Shown: positions 8,460 through 16,671 of the stretch, piece by piece
Layout: the number at the start of each line of letters is the position of its first letter
Numbering within the stretch: position 1 is the first letter of the stretch
Assembly (NCBI GenBank): GCA_004173355.1
Contig: SEAD01000024.1
Coordinates: 1-46,139, forward strand
DNA length: 46,139 nucleotides
Direction of reading: 5' to 3'
Origin: Chitinophagaceae bacterium
GTDB lineage: Bacteria; Bacteroidota; Bacteroidia; Chitinophagales; Chitinophagaceae
Notes under the pieces: generated by a model
Databases searched by the model: none
What the model was told of the DNA's origin: nothing
Seen by the model: only the letters and a program-made list of their open reading frames with translations
Program-made: the position numbers and the translations under genes

Positions 8460-9107
8460 ATGGCGCTGTTTGTGCTCGACCAGGAACTCCGTTTTCCCCC
8501 ACCCCATCTTGCTGAACCGGATGGCCTGCTGGCCATGGGCGGTGATCTCTCCCCTGAACGTTTACTACTTGCTTACCGCATGGGTATATTCCCGTGGTAC
8601 GACAGCGAACCGATCCTGTGGTGGTCGCCGGATCCGCGGTTTGTATTGTTCCCTGCGGAAATCAAAGTAAGCAAGTCGATGCGTCCGCTCTTCAACCGGC
8701 AGCATTTCCATTTCACCACTAACCAGGCCTTCAGCCAGGTGATTGCCAGCTGCAGGCAGGCGGACCGGCCGGGGCAGGATGGTACATGGATTACAGGTGA
8801 AGTGGAAAAAGCGTATACCCGCCTCCACCAGCTCGGGCATGCAGTGAGTGCAGAAGTATGGCGCAATGGCCAGCTCGCCGGTGGCCTGTATGGTATCCGG
8901 ATGGGAAAAGTATTTTTTGGCGAGAGTATGTTCAGCCTCGAGAGCAATGCATCGAAGTATGCCTTTATCAGTTACGTGCGGCAGCTGCAGGAGGAAGGTG
9001 TGGAACTGATCGATTGCCAGGTACATACCAGCTACCTCGAAGGTCTTGGCGCGAGAATGATACCCGGCGCGGGATTCAGGGCTTTGCTGGAAAAACTGGT
9101 TCGCTGA
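8460..9107 (+). CDS. aat: Leucyl/phenylalanyl-tRNA--protein transferase
   Basis: A 215-residue L/F-transferase that adds Leu or Phe from charged tRNA to proteins with N-terminal Lys or Arg, making them ClpS substrates. Family signatures are clear: FPPPHLAEPDGLLAMGGDL (about 12-30), the YRMGIFPWYD motif (about 38-47), the WWSPDPR motif (about 53-59), and GGLYGIRMGKVFFGESMFS (about 140-158). Length is typical. The start ATG lies 9 bases after the clpS stop. It is convergent with the next gene; only two bases separate the two stop codons, and no terminator is visible. Confidence 0.95.
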   Translation: MALFVLDQELRFPPPHLAEPDGLLAMGGDLSPERLLLAYRMGIFPWYDSEPILWWSPDPRFVLFPAEIKVSKSMRPLFNRQHFHFTTNQAFSQVIASCRQADRPGQDGTWITGEVEKAYTRLHQLGHAVSAEVWRNGQLAGGLYGIRMGKVFFGESMFSLESNASKYAFISYVRQLQEEGVELIDCQVHTSYLEGLGARMIPGAGFRALLEKLVR

Positions 9108-9109
9108 TC

Positions 9110-9841
9110 TCAGAACCGCGTGCCCAGGTAATGGGGCAGCATTTTCCGCCAGGTATTCCAGTCATGCGGCCAGTCATTCCCCCAGATATCCAGTTCATAA
9201 TTGATTCCCTTATCATATAACTGTTTCGCAAAACGCCCGCTGGCTGCGGGATCCTCGAAGTCACCACTACCGGTAAGGATATGCAGGTGATGGCTGGCAC
9301 GGATCTGCTCCAGGATGCCATGGTCGCCCAGGTTTGCTATATAATGCGCCGGGCTGTTGAAATACACATTATCATCATAATGACCTTTGGTGTATTCCGT
9401 CAGGTCATACACCCCGCTCATGGCAATCACGCCGTTCAGGATATCCGGACGTTTCAGGAACAGGTTCATACTGTGCAGTGCACCAAATGATGCACCACAG
9501 GTATAAATCATCACTTCACTCCCGCTTCCGTTACGGATAAAGGGGACTACCTCATCATATACATAGTTATTCCACTGCTGGTGCCGGATAGACTTGTGCC
9601 AGGGATCCATATGATCATTCATCCAGCTTTCCCGGTTGATGCTGTCGATCGAATAGATTTTGAGTTTACCCGCATCCACAAAGGGCGCCAGCGCATCGAT
9701 CAGCTGGAAACGTTCATACTCCAGATAGTCCGCCGCCGCCGTGGGTACCAGCAGCAATGCAAAGCCGTAATGGCCGTAAACCGCAATGGGCATTTCCTTG
9801 TTCAGGGACGGACTGTACCAGGAGCTCAGTTCTCTGTTCAT
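9110..9841 (-). CDS. Esterase family protein (esterase D / mycolyltransferase fold)
   Basis: A 243-residue cytoplasmic alpha/beta hydrolase of the esterase D (PF00756-like) group; no signal peptide. The nucleophile elbow is CGASFGA with Ser118. The acid is probably Asp194 in GSGDFED and the base is His226 in DWPHDW, so the triad looks complete. The order of the conserved tryptophan-rich HQQWNNY region and the YDEVVPFI helix before the elbow is also typical. Substrate is unknown. A perfect -7 box (TATATTTG on the - strand, 9874-9881) lies 33 bases upstream of the ATG, so it probably has its own promoter. It is convergent with aat. Confidence 0.82.
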   Translation of the reverse strand: MNRELSSWYSPSLNKEMPIAVYGHYGFALLLVPTAAADYLEYERFQLIDALAPFVDAGKLKIYSIDSINRESWMNDHMDPWHKSIRHQQWNNYVYDEVVPFIRNGSGSEVMIYTCGASFGALHSMNLFLKRPDILNGVIAMSGVYDLTEYTKGHYDDNVYFNSPAHYIANLGDHGILEQIRASHHLHILTGSGDFEDPAASGRFAKQLYDKGINYELDIWGNDWPHDWNTWRKMLPHYLGTRF

Positions 9842-9873
9842 ATCGATTGTATTTCAAGCCATACCGGCCCTGA

Positions 9874-9881
9874 CAAATATA
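9874..9881 (-). promoter_or_regulatory. -7 promoter box of the esterase gene
   Basis: Read on the - strand this is TATATTTG, a full match to the Bacteroidota -7 consensus TAnnTTTG, about 27 bases of leader before the ATG at 9841. I found no good TTTG box 19 bases further upstream. Confidence 0.45.
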
Positions 9882-9931
9882 GTTTCCAATCCCCTAAAGG
9901 GAACAGTTTAAAAAAAAACATGGAAAATAGC

Positions 9932-9962
9932 TTGGTATATCTGACAGGTAATATTACTTTAG
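9932..9962 (+). promoter_or_regulatory. Possible promoter of the receiver-domain gene
   Basis: TTG at 9932-9934 and TACTTTAG at 9955-9962 are 20 bases apart, close to the Bacteroidota pattern with one mismatch in the -7 box. The leader to the ATG at 10052 would be about 80 bases, longer than for other genes here. Tentative. Confidence 0.3.
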
Positions 9963-10051
9963 TTTTCAGTATTTTTACTATCTACCCTCTTCAACAATCT
10001 GTACTCATTGAAAATCAGGCAACCGCGAGGGAGCCAACCAAAATTTAGCAC

Positions 10052-10468
10052 ATGCCGGCAAAGATCCGGGTCGTAATTGTAGACGATCACCAGGTTATCC
10101 GCACATCCTGGAAAATTTTATTCGGAACCGATGAAAGGTTCGAGGTGGTAGCTGTCCTTAAATCAGGCCAGGAGGCCATTGACCAGGTACCCGGTCTCCG
10201 CCCCGATGCCATCCTGATGGACATCAATATGTTTCCCATCAACGGTTTCGAAACCACTGAACAACTCCTGCGTATTGCACCCGGCACACGTGTGATCGGG
10301 ATTTCAGCAAACAACTATCCGGGTTATGCCCAGAAAATGATGGCCATCGGTGCCAGGGGTTTTGTAACCAAGAGTTCACCTTTTGATGAGCTCACCCGCG
10401 CCGTTGTGACCGTAAGCGAAGGCGGTACCTATATCTGCCAGGAAATAAACCGGCTCTCGGACCAATAA
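10052..10468 (+). CDS. Stand-alone response regulator receiver protein
   Basis: A 138-residue protein consisting of one receiver domain and a short tail, with no DNA-binding or enzymatic output domain. The phosphorylation site is complete: Asp11-Asp12 (IVDDH), phospho-acceptor Asp57 (ILMDIN), Ser85 (GISAN) at the Thr/Ser position and Lys107 (VTKSS). The sequence, with VDDHQVIR and the KSSPFDEL segment, is most like NarL/LuxR-type regulators, whose HTH domain is missing here; the stop TAA at 10466 is in clean sequence and no HTH coding remains downstream in any frame before valS. It may act as a phosphate sink or a protein-interaction switch. No histidine kinase is in the window. Confidence 0.85.
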   Translation: MPAKIRVVIVDDHQVIRTSWKILFGTDERFEVVAVLKSGQEAIDQVPGLRPDAILMDINMFPINGFETTEQLLRIAPGTRVIGISANNYPGYAQKMMAIGARGFVTKSSPFDELTRAVVTVSEGGTYICQEINRLSDQ

Positions 10469-10493
10469 ACAGGGATCCATTGCGGTTCAGTTT

Positions 10494-10524
10494 TTCGTGT
10501 TGTTGCCAAAAGCCGGTAAATTTG
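10494..10524 (+). promoter_or_regulatory. Promoter of valS
   Basis: TTCG (10494-10497) and TAAATTTG (10517-10524) are separated by 19 bases, the standard Bacteroidota spacing; the -7 box is a perfect TAnnTTTG and is followed by CCGCC. Transcription would start near 10530, one or two bases before the valS ATG at 10532, so the mRNA is predicted to be leaderless or nearly so. Confidence 0.6.
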
Positions 10525-10531
10525 CCGCCTT

Positions 10532-13153
10532 ATGGAACTGAGCAACACCTTCGAACACGGCAAAGCAGAAGAACATTGGTACCAGCACTGGCTGGACAGG
10601 AACTATTTCCACAGTGAACCCGACGGACGTGAACCTTACACGATCGTGATACCGCCACCCAATGTCACGGGTGTGCTGCACATGGGCCATTGCCTGAACA
10701 ATACCATCCAGGACATCCTCGTGCGCCGCGCGCGGCTCATGGGCCGGAATGCATGCTGGGTACCGGGTACAGACCATGCTTCCATTGCCACCGAAGCAAA
10801 GGTGGTGCGGATGCTGCGTGACCGCGGCATTACCAAATCATCACTCACACGCGATGAATTCCTGGCTTATGCCTGGGAATGGAAAGAGAAATACGGCGGG
10901 ATCATCCTGCAACAGCTGCGCAAGCTGGGATGCAGTCTCGACTGGGAGCGCACCACTTTCACCATGGATCCGCACTATTATGATTCCGTAATCAGTGTAT
11001 TCAACGATCTGTACAATAAAGGATTTATCTACCGCGGCAAACGCATGATCAACTGGGATGTGCGCGCACTCACCGCACTCAGTGATGAAGAGGTGATCCG
11101 CAGGCAGACCAACCAGAAACTCTATCATCTCCGGTACCTGATTGAGGGCACGGATGAATACATCACCATCGCCACAGTGCGGCCGGAAACAATCATGGGC
11201 GATACTGCCATCGCTGTGCATCCGGACGATGAACGGTACAAACAATACCATGGCAAACGGGCGATCATTCCACTGGTCAACCGATCCATCCCCATCATCA
11301 CCGATGATTATGTAACGGTTGATTTCGGGACCGGTGCACTGAAGGTGACACCCGCACATGACATGAATGACAACCTGCTCGGCCAGAAACATGGCCTTGA
11401 GGTGATTGATATATTCAACGATGATGGCACCCTGAATGAACTGGCCGGGATGTATATCGGGGAAGACCGGATTGACGCCAGGAAAAAGATCGCACGCGAT
11501 CTCGAACAGTCCGGCGCACTGGTAAAAACGGAAGACTACAGCAGCGAGGTTGGTTATTCCGAAAGGACGGATGCGGTGGTGGAACCAAGGCTGAGTATGC
11601 AGTGGTGGATCGATATGAAAAAAATCTCCGATCCTGCACTGCGTGCGGTACTGGATGAGGAGATAAAATTCTACCCACCAAAATTCCGTAACCTGTACCG
11701 CCACTGGATGGAAAATATCAAGGACTGGTGCATTAGCCGCCAGCTCTGGTGGGGACAGCGCATTCCTGCATGGTATGATGAAGCCGGCAATTTCGTGGTG
11801 GCAAAAAATGCGGAAGAAGCCCTGGGCCTTTTCCACAAACAGGGAAACACATCAGCTACGGCAGGTTCCATCCGGCAGGATGAAGACTGCCTTGATACCT
11901 GGTTCTCTTCGTGGCTCTGGCCGATTGAAGTGTTCCGCGGTTACAGCGAACCGGATAATGCAGACATCAATTACTATTACCCCACCAATACGCTGGTGAC
12001 TGCCCCGGAGATTATTTTCTTCTGGGTGGCACGCATGATCATGGCGGGATATGAATACAAAGGGGCCAAACCTTTCAGCGAAGTGTATTTTACAGGTATC
12101 GTGCGCGACAAACAGGGACGTAAGATGAGCAAAAGCCTGGGCAACTCCCCGGACCTGCTCGGGCTGATCGACCAGTATGGTGCGGACGCCTGCCGGTTCG
12201 GGATCCTGATTTCATCCCCTGCGGGCAACGACCTGCTCTGGGATGAAAGTGCCAATCAGCAGGGAGCGTTTTTCAACAACAAGATCTGGAATGCACTGAA
12301 GCTGGTAAAAATGTGGGAGGGACGCCAGGCCGACAACGTGGAAGGCAGTGCTGACGCGGGTTTTGCAGTGGACTGGTTTGCCAGCCGACTGGCACAGGCA
12401 AGGATCCAGATGGACGAACAGTTCAGGGATTTCCGTCTCAGCGAAGCGCTGAAAACAGCCTACTCGCTGATCTGGGATGATTTCTGCAGCTGGTACCTCG
12501 AATGGGTGAAACCAGGTTTTGAACAGCCAATCAGCCGCGAGGTATATACAAAAACAGTCCGGTTTTTCGAGGAACTGATGCAGCTGCTGCACCCATTTAT
12601 GCCGTTTATCACAGAAGAGATATACCACCAGCTGCGGGAGAAAAAAGAGGATCTTACAGTCAGTCTTTATCCCGCGCAGAGCAAACCCGACGAGGAGATC
12701 CTCGGCAAGGCCGAGCTGCTGAAAAATGTGATTACTGCTATACGTGACGCAAGGAACAAATCACAACTCAAACCAAAGGATACGATCCGCCTGTTTATCC
12801 AGCCGGAAAACAAATCAGATTATACCAACCTGCAAGGTATCCTGTCCAAACAGGTGAACGCAGTGGAGTTTGCTTTCACTTCAGAAGCCGTGGCACAAAG
12901 TATCAGCGGTGTCACGGGAAAGGACCGGTTTTTCCTGGTAACCACTGCACCGCTGGACACCAGTTCACAGCGCGAACAGTTGCAGCGCGACCTTGACTAC
13001 CAGGTTGGCTTCCTGAAAGCGGTGGAAATCAAACTCTCGAACGAGCGGTTTGTTTCCAATGCAAAACCCGAGGTAGTAGAAATGGAGAGGAAGAAAAAGG
13101 CGGATGCCGAGGCCAAGATCCAGGCGATCCGTGAAGGGCTTGCAAATATCTGA
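10532..13153 (+). CDS. valS: Valyl-tRNA synthetase
   Basis: An 873-residue class I aminoacyl-tRNA synthetase that charges tRNA-Val and edits mischarged threonine. The HIGH motif is HMGH at 50-53 within PPPNVTGVLHMGH. The KMSKS motif is at 531-535 (GRKMSKSLGNSPD). The editing (CP1) domain lies between, with the TVRPETIMGDTA segment (about 213-224). The WCISRQLWWGQRIPAW block (about 395-410) is also diagnostic for ValS. The C-terminal anticodon-binding domain and a charged coiled-coil arm (from about 805, ending in a Lys/Glu/Ala-rich helix) complete the protein. Length is typical. A PAP2 phosphatase gene follows after 23 bases. The ATG sits almost at the predicted transcription start. Confidence 0.98.
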   Translation: MELSNTFEHGKAEEHWYQHWLDRNYFHSEPDGREPYTIVIPPPNVTGVLHMGHCLNNTIQDILVRRARLMGRNACWVPGTDHASIATEAKVVRMLRDRGITKSSLTRDEFLAYAWEWKEKYGGIILQQLRKLGCSLDWERTTFTMDPHYYDSVISVFNDLYNKGFIYRGKRMINWDVRALTALSDEEVIRRQTNQKLYHLRYLIEGTDEYITIATVRPETIMGDTAIAVHPDDERYKQYHGKRAIIPLVNRSIPIITDDYVTVDFGTGALKVTPAHDMNDNLLGQKHGLEVIDIFNDDGTLNELAGMYIGEDRIDARKKIARDLEQSGALVKTEDYSSEVGYSERTDAVVEPRLSMQWWIDMKKISDPALRAVLDEEIKFYPPKFRNLYRHWMENIKDWCISRQLWWGQRIPAWYDEAGNFVVAKNAEEALGLFHKQGNTSATAGSIRQDEDCLDTWFSSWLWPIEVFRGYSEPDNADINYYYPTNTLVTAPEIIFFWVARMIMAGYEYKGAKPFSEVYFTGIVRDKQGRKMSKSLGNSPDLLGLIDQYGADACRFGILISSPAGNDLLWDESANQQGAFFNNKIWNALKLVKMWEGRQADNVEGSADAGFAVDWFASRLAQARIQMDEQFRDFRLSEALKTAYSLIWDDFCSWYLEWVKPGFEQPISREVYTKTVRFFEELMQLLHPFMPFITEEIYHQLREKKEDLTVSLYPAQSKPDEEILGKAELLKNVITAIRDARNKSQLKPKDTIRLFIQPENKSDYTNLQGILSKQVNAVEFAFTSEAVAQSISGVTGKDRFFLVTTAPLDTSSQREQLQRDLDYQVGFLKAVEIKLSNERFVSNAKPEVVEMERKKKADAEAKIQAIREGLANI

Positions 13154-13176
13154 GGACCCGGGGCGGTTTACAAAAG

Positions 13177-13800
13177 ATGATGATACGATCAGCGCGAGTA
13201 TGCTTATTATGGGTGGTATTTTTTGTCATGCCTTTCACAACGTTTGCCCAGGTCACGGTGGCGGACTACAGGGTACTGCGTGCCATTGCGGGAACACGCA
13301 CCGAAGGATGGAATAAATTTTTTATCCTTTTGTCGGATCTCAACAACCCCGTGTGCCTCTCGGTACTCGCACTGCTGTTTCTTGGCCGCTGGTTATTAAA
13401 AAATGAGAAAGCGATGCAGGCCGCGGTGCTGGGCACTTTCAGCCTGATCATCAGCCAGCTGGTCACCTTCACCGGAAAGGAATTGTTTGGCCGCCTCCGG
13501 CCGCAGCTCTATGATGACACTTTTGTTGCGGTAATCAGTGCGATCAATAAATCATTTCCTTCGGGCCACACTTCCGAAGCATTTACCGTGGCCATTGCCC
13601 TTTGTTATATGTACAGGCAATGGTGGGTACGGGTGCCTGCACTGGTCTGGGCCTGTCTTATCGCCTATGCCCGGATGTACCTCGGCGTACACTATCCTTC
13701 CGATGTGATCGGCGGGATCCTTGTGGCAGGGGGTAGCGTATGGGCCGTTGTACTGCTGATGCGTAACTGGAACAATAACCGCAGGAGCCTGGCCGACTGA
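13177..13800 (+). CDS. PAP2-family membrane phosphatase
   Basis: A 207-residue integral membrane phosphatase of the PAP2 superfamily (phosphatidic acid or undecaprenyl-pyrophosphate phosphatase type). The three catalytic motifs are intact: Lys101-x6-Arg108-Pro109 (KELFGRLRP), PSGH at 128-131, and Arg166-x5-His172-x3-Asp176 (ARMYLGVHYPSD). The N-terminus is a signal peptide-like helix (WVVFFVMPFTTFAQ) and four further hydrophobic segments follow (about 50-70, 82-99, 133-146, 150-164 and 178-195), so the active site faces the periplasm. Possible roles are recycling of undecaprenyl pyrophosphate or lipid A/phospholipid dephosphorylation; sequence does not decide. It starts 23 bases after valS and ends 1 base before the convergent next gene. 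Confidence 0.87.
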   Translation: MMIRSARVCLLWVVFFVMPFTTFAQVTVADYRVLRAIAGTRTEGWNKFFILLSDLNNPVCLSVLALLFLGRWLLKNEKAMQAAVLGTFSLIISQLVTFTGKELFGRLRPQLYDDTFVAVISAINKSFPSGHTSEAFTVAIALCYMYRQWWVRVPALVWACLIAYARMYLGVHYPSDVIGGILVAGGSVWAVVLLMRNWNNNRRSLAD

Positions 13801-13801
13801 C

Positions 13802-16624
13802 CTACCGCGGGATGATGCTTACCGGTACAATAAACTCAAATACGTTGGCGCCCGTACGTCCGGTATAGAAATCCCGGTCGAGCAGGTGGCTCACCCGAAA
13901 CCCGAAGGTGAGTTCGTACTGGTTCCACCATTTCGTATCAAAGAACATTTCACCACCGGCACTCCGCTGGTCGGCAGTTGCCGATTTGTCGCGCGAGTAC
14001 ACACGCGTGAGGTCATAGAATGCATTGGAACGTACGCGCTGGATGTACAGGATATTACCGAATCCCCAGTCAGGGTAGAGCAGCGGAAAATGGTAGTTGG
14101 CGGAAAGCCGGAACATCCGCGAGAAATAGGCCGCATTATACCCCCTTGAGTAGGCCATGCCATTGCCAAAAACCGCATTCAGCGTATCGGTCTCCTGGAA
14201 ACCACCACGGAATACGATGCTGTGGGTTGGGAAAAACCCGGGCATGTAAAGTGTGGCGGTGCTGAGGAACTGCCAGCTTTCGATTTCCCCCAGCACATGC
14301 TGGTAATTGGCAGCCAGGTTATACCCAAGACGCGGGAAGATGTGTTTGGCAGCTGTTTCCACCTGCTGACCGAAACTCAGGTAATGACGGAGGTAACTGA
14401 AACCGGTAGTGGCAAACGAGTCTTTGAAGACCCCGCGATAGTAATCGTTGCGGTATACATAGTCAGTCCCGATATTGAAGTTGCGGTAGCTCTGCCCCTT
14501 CGCCCAGGACAACGGTATATTCAATCCAACCCGCGTATCAACCTGGTTCCACACCAGCTGCAGCCGGTTGTCCGGCTGGCCGATCAGGGCACGGCGCCCG
14601 AAGGTAAACTGCGAACCGGCAGTGATATGCGGCAGCAATGCACCGTATACGGCACTCAGTCCAACCGCATTGGTGTTATCATTTTCATTGTAAAGGTAAT
14701 AGACCTGTGTCTGGAGGGTATTCAGCACGTTTTCACCATAAAGGGAGAAGCTGAATTCCGGATCCTCATAGTAAGGACGCCAGCTGTGGAAATTCAGGAG
14801 CCTGGTAGCCTTCGGGTATTTTGATGTACTGAAGGCCCGCGTACTGCCCGCAGCACCCGGCAGCAATGTGGCAGTGGCCCTGCTGTTGATGGGAAATGGT
14901 TCGGCAGCATCCTTTATTTCACCTGGGTTGACTTTTGTCCATGACAGTGTTTCGGTACCGGCCTGCTGCAACTGGTAACCTTCCGCGGTGAACGCCGACC
15001 AGCTCATTTTCCCGTCCTTTACATTCACAAAATAATTACCCAGCGGCCAGCTGGTCAGCTGGTACAGGTTTTTTTCACCCGGCCGGATGGCAAACACCTG
15101 GTCGGACCCGCTGTAGGATGCCGTGAAATAAATCACTCCATTGTCCACGCTGGGATAACCAATCACGTGGAATGATGGATCCGTAATGCGTAGGAGGCTG
15201 CCGGTATTAAGATCGGCTATTGCCAGGGCCATCCGGCCATCATGCAGGCGCACCGCAGTCAGCAAGGAATCCTCACTGATAAATTTGGGATCGGTGAATA
15301 CCGCAATATCCGCGGCGCTGATTGTTTTTTCCACTTTGCCGCCGAGGTCAAGGATGCGGATAGACGAGCCGCCCTCCTTTGGCAATTCCACAACCGCGAT
15401 CCTGTTGCCCCCCGGTGATATGTCCGGGGTAAAATAACGTGACCGGTGGGTGATGGTTTTTGAATGGCGGGTATCGACATCAACTATCTTAATCACACTG
15501 TAATCGCGCCAGCCCCATCGTTTGTCATTTTCATAACCTGCGTATACAATTTTTCCGTTGCGGTAAGTGAACTGGTTATCGCCGGAGATATCGCGGTTGC
15601 GGATCCAGTGTTCACCACTGCTGTCGGCCAGTACAAACCCTGCCCTTCGCTGGTTGGAAACCTTCAGGTAGATTGTGCTGCCGGATGCGGTGGTGTAGGG
15701 GAACAGGTAACTGGTCAGTACTTTCTCATCAGGCGGGTAGACGGGTGCAGGCCCGCCGGCAGATACGGTGCTGTCTGCCCCCATGCGGCTCCGGTAGTAT
15801 TCGAATGCGTCTTCGCGGAACTGTTTATAGCTGACCCCTGCATGCCTTGCGATCGCCTTCTGGAACGGATAAAACAAACCTTTATAGGCACTCGCATCAT
15901 GTGTCACGTTTTTCCAGAATCCATCCCCGTATTTGCCGTATCCATAGTTGACGAGCATATAGCCGAGGTTGTAGTGTCCGGGCACATAATCCTTCAGTGA
16001 ACCATTGCGCAGTTTCATCCAGGAGTAATCCTTCTTTGCTTTCCACAGGGAAGGATAGGCATTCATAAAGAGTGGAAGCCGTCCGCGTCCCTGGCCGGTC
16101 AGCACTGTTTCATTGTACACGGCATCGCCTTCAAAAAACCAGTTGGGTACAGATGCATCCACTGCCAGCGCGTAACCTTCCTGTCCGAAGAGGGTTCGCA
16201 TCAGCCGGCTGAGTCCGTTATTGAAATTATTGAATTGCTGTACGTGGCGGTATTCGTGCACGGAGAGCTGGTCGCCCCAAGGAATCGAGCCCAGTGAAAA
16301 ATTATTGAGTAAAGGGGTGAGGTAAAACTCGCTCCGGTATGGGCCCATTCCCACGTATCCGTTGGAAACGGTGGTCAGGTTCTGCAGCACGATATTGATC
16401 TTGTCGGTCCGGTTGCCCAGTGTCACCTGTTTCGCTGCGGCTTGCCGGTGGACCAGTTCCGCGATGCGGATGGCCTGGGTATCCAGACCGGCAGGATAAA
16501 TGATCCGGGCAGTGTCCGTATTCACCTGCCGCCATTTCACCGAAGGTGGGGTACCACCAAAACGTTGTGCGGAAGCAAAAACCGGGAGAAGGACGGAAAG
16601 GGCAATCAGGTGGCGCAGCGACAT
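13802..16624 (-). CDS. Outer-membrane protein with peptidase-MA-like domain, propeller-like region and C-terminal beta-barrel
   Basis: A 940-residue exported protein that I read as three modules. A signal peptide ends at ASAQ (residue 20). Residues about 25-290 carry a gluzincin-type metallopeptidase signature: HEYRH at 123-127 (HExxH) and WFFEGDA with Glu165, 38 residues after the second His, as in peptidase-MA-like domains. Residues about 300-560 have repeated short motifs of TolB/WD40-like propellers (FTPDISPGGNRIAVVEL is one blade). From about 620 to the end the sequence is rich in alternating aromatic/polar strands like an Omp85/surface-antigen barrel (for example HSIVFRGGFQETD, GGEMFFDTKWW). 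It ends in Arg, not the usual aromatic residue. Whether the peptidase is active, and on what, is unknown. The neighbour 47 bases upstream is an exported asparaginase-type hydrolase. Confidence 0.72.
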   Translation of the reverse strand: MSLRHLIALSVLLPVFASAQRFGGTPPSVKWRQVNTDTARIIYPAGLDTQAIRIAELVHRQAAAKQVTLGNRTDKINIVLQNLTTVSNGYVGMGPYRSEFYLTPLLNNFSLGSIPWGDQLSVHEYRHVQQFNNFNNGLSRLMRTLFGQEGYALAVDASVPNWFFEGDAVYNETVLTGQGRGRLPLFMNAYPSLWKAKKDYSWMKLRNGSLKDYVPGHYNLGYMLVNYGYGKYGDGFWKNVTHDASAYKGLFYPFQKAIARHAGVSYKQFREDAFEYYRSRMGADSTVSAGGPAPVYPPDEKVLTSYLFPYTTASGSTIYLKVSNQRRAGFVLADSSGEHWIRNRDISGDNQFTYRNGKIVYAGYENDKRWGWRDYSVIKIVDVDTRHSKTITHRSRYFTPDISPGGNRIAVVELPKEGGSSIRILDLGGKVEKTISAADIAVFTDPKFISEDSLLTAVRLHDGRMALAIADLNTGSLLRITDPSFHVIGYPSVDNGVIYFTASYSGSDQVFAIRPGEKNLYQLTSWPLGNYFVNVKDGKMSWSAFTAEGYQLQQAGTETLSWTKVNPGEIKDAAEPFPINSRATATLLPGAAGSTRAFSTSKYPKATRLLNFHSWRPYYEDPEFSFSLYGENVLNTLQTQVYYLYNENDNTNAVGLSAVYGALLPHITAGSQFTFGRRALIGQPDNRLQLVWNQVDTRVGLNIPLSWAKGQSYRNFNIGTDYVYRNDYYRGVFKDSFATTGFSYLRHYLSFGQQVETAAKHIFPRLGYNLAANYQHVLGEIESWQFLSTATLYMPGFFPTHSIVFRGGFQETDTLNAVFGNGMAYSRGYNAAYFSRMFRLSANYHFPLLYPDWGFGNILYIQRVRSNAFYDLTRVYSRDKSATADQRSAGGEMFFDTKWWNQYELTFGFRVSHLLDRDFYTGRTGANVFEFIVPVSIIPR

Positions 16625-16671
16625 ATGGTTCGTTTATTTCAGGATATACGTGAAGAGTCCGGTGGAGGGAC

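Noticed and set aside
10841-11836. 331-codon frame antisense to valS
   Set aside because: It lies wholly inside the well-supported valS frame and its sequence is the kind of long mirror frame common in GC-rich coding DNA.
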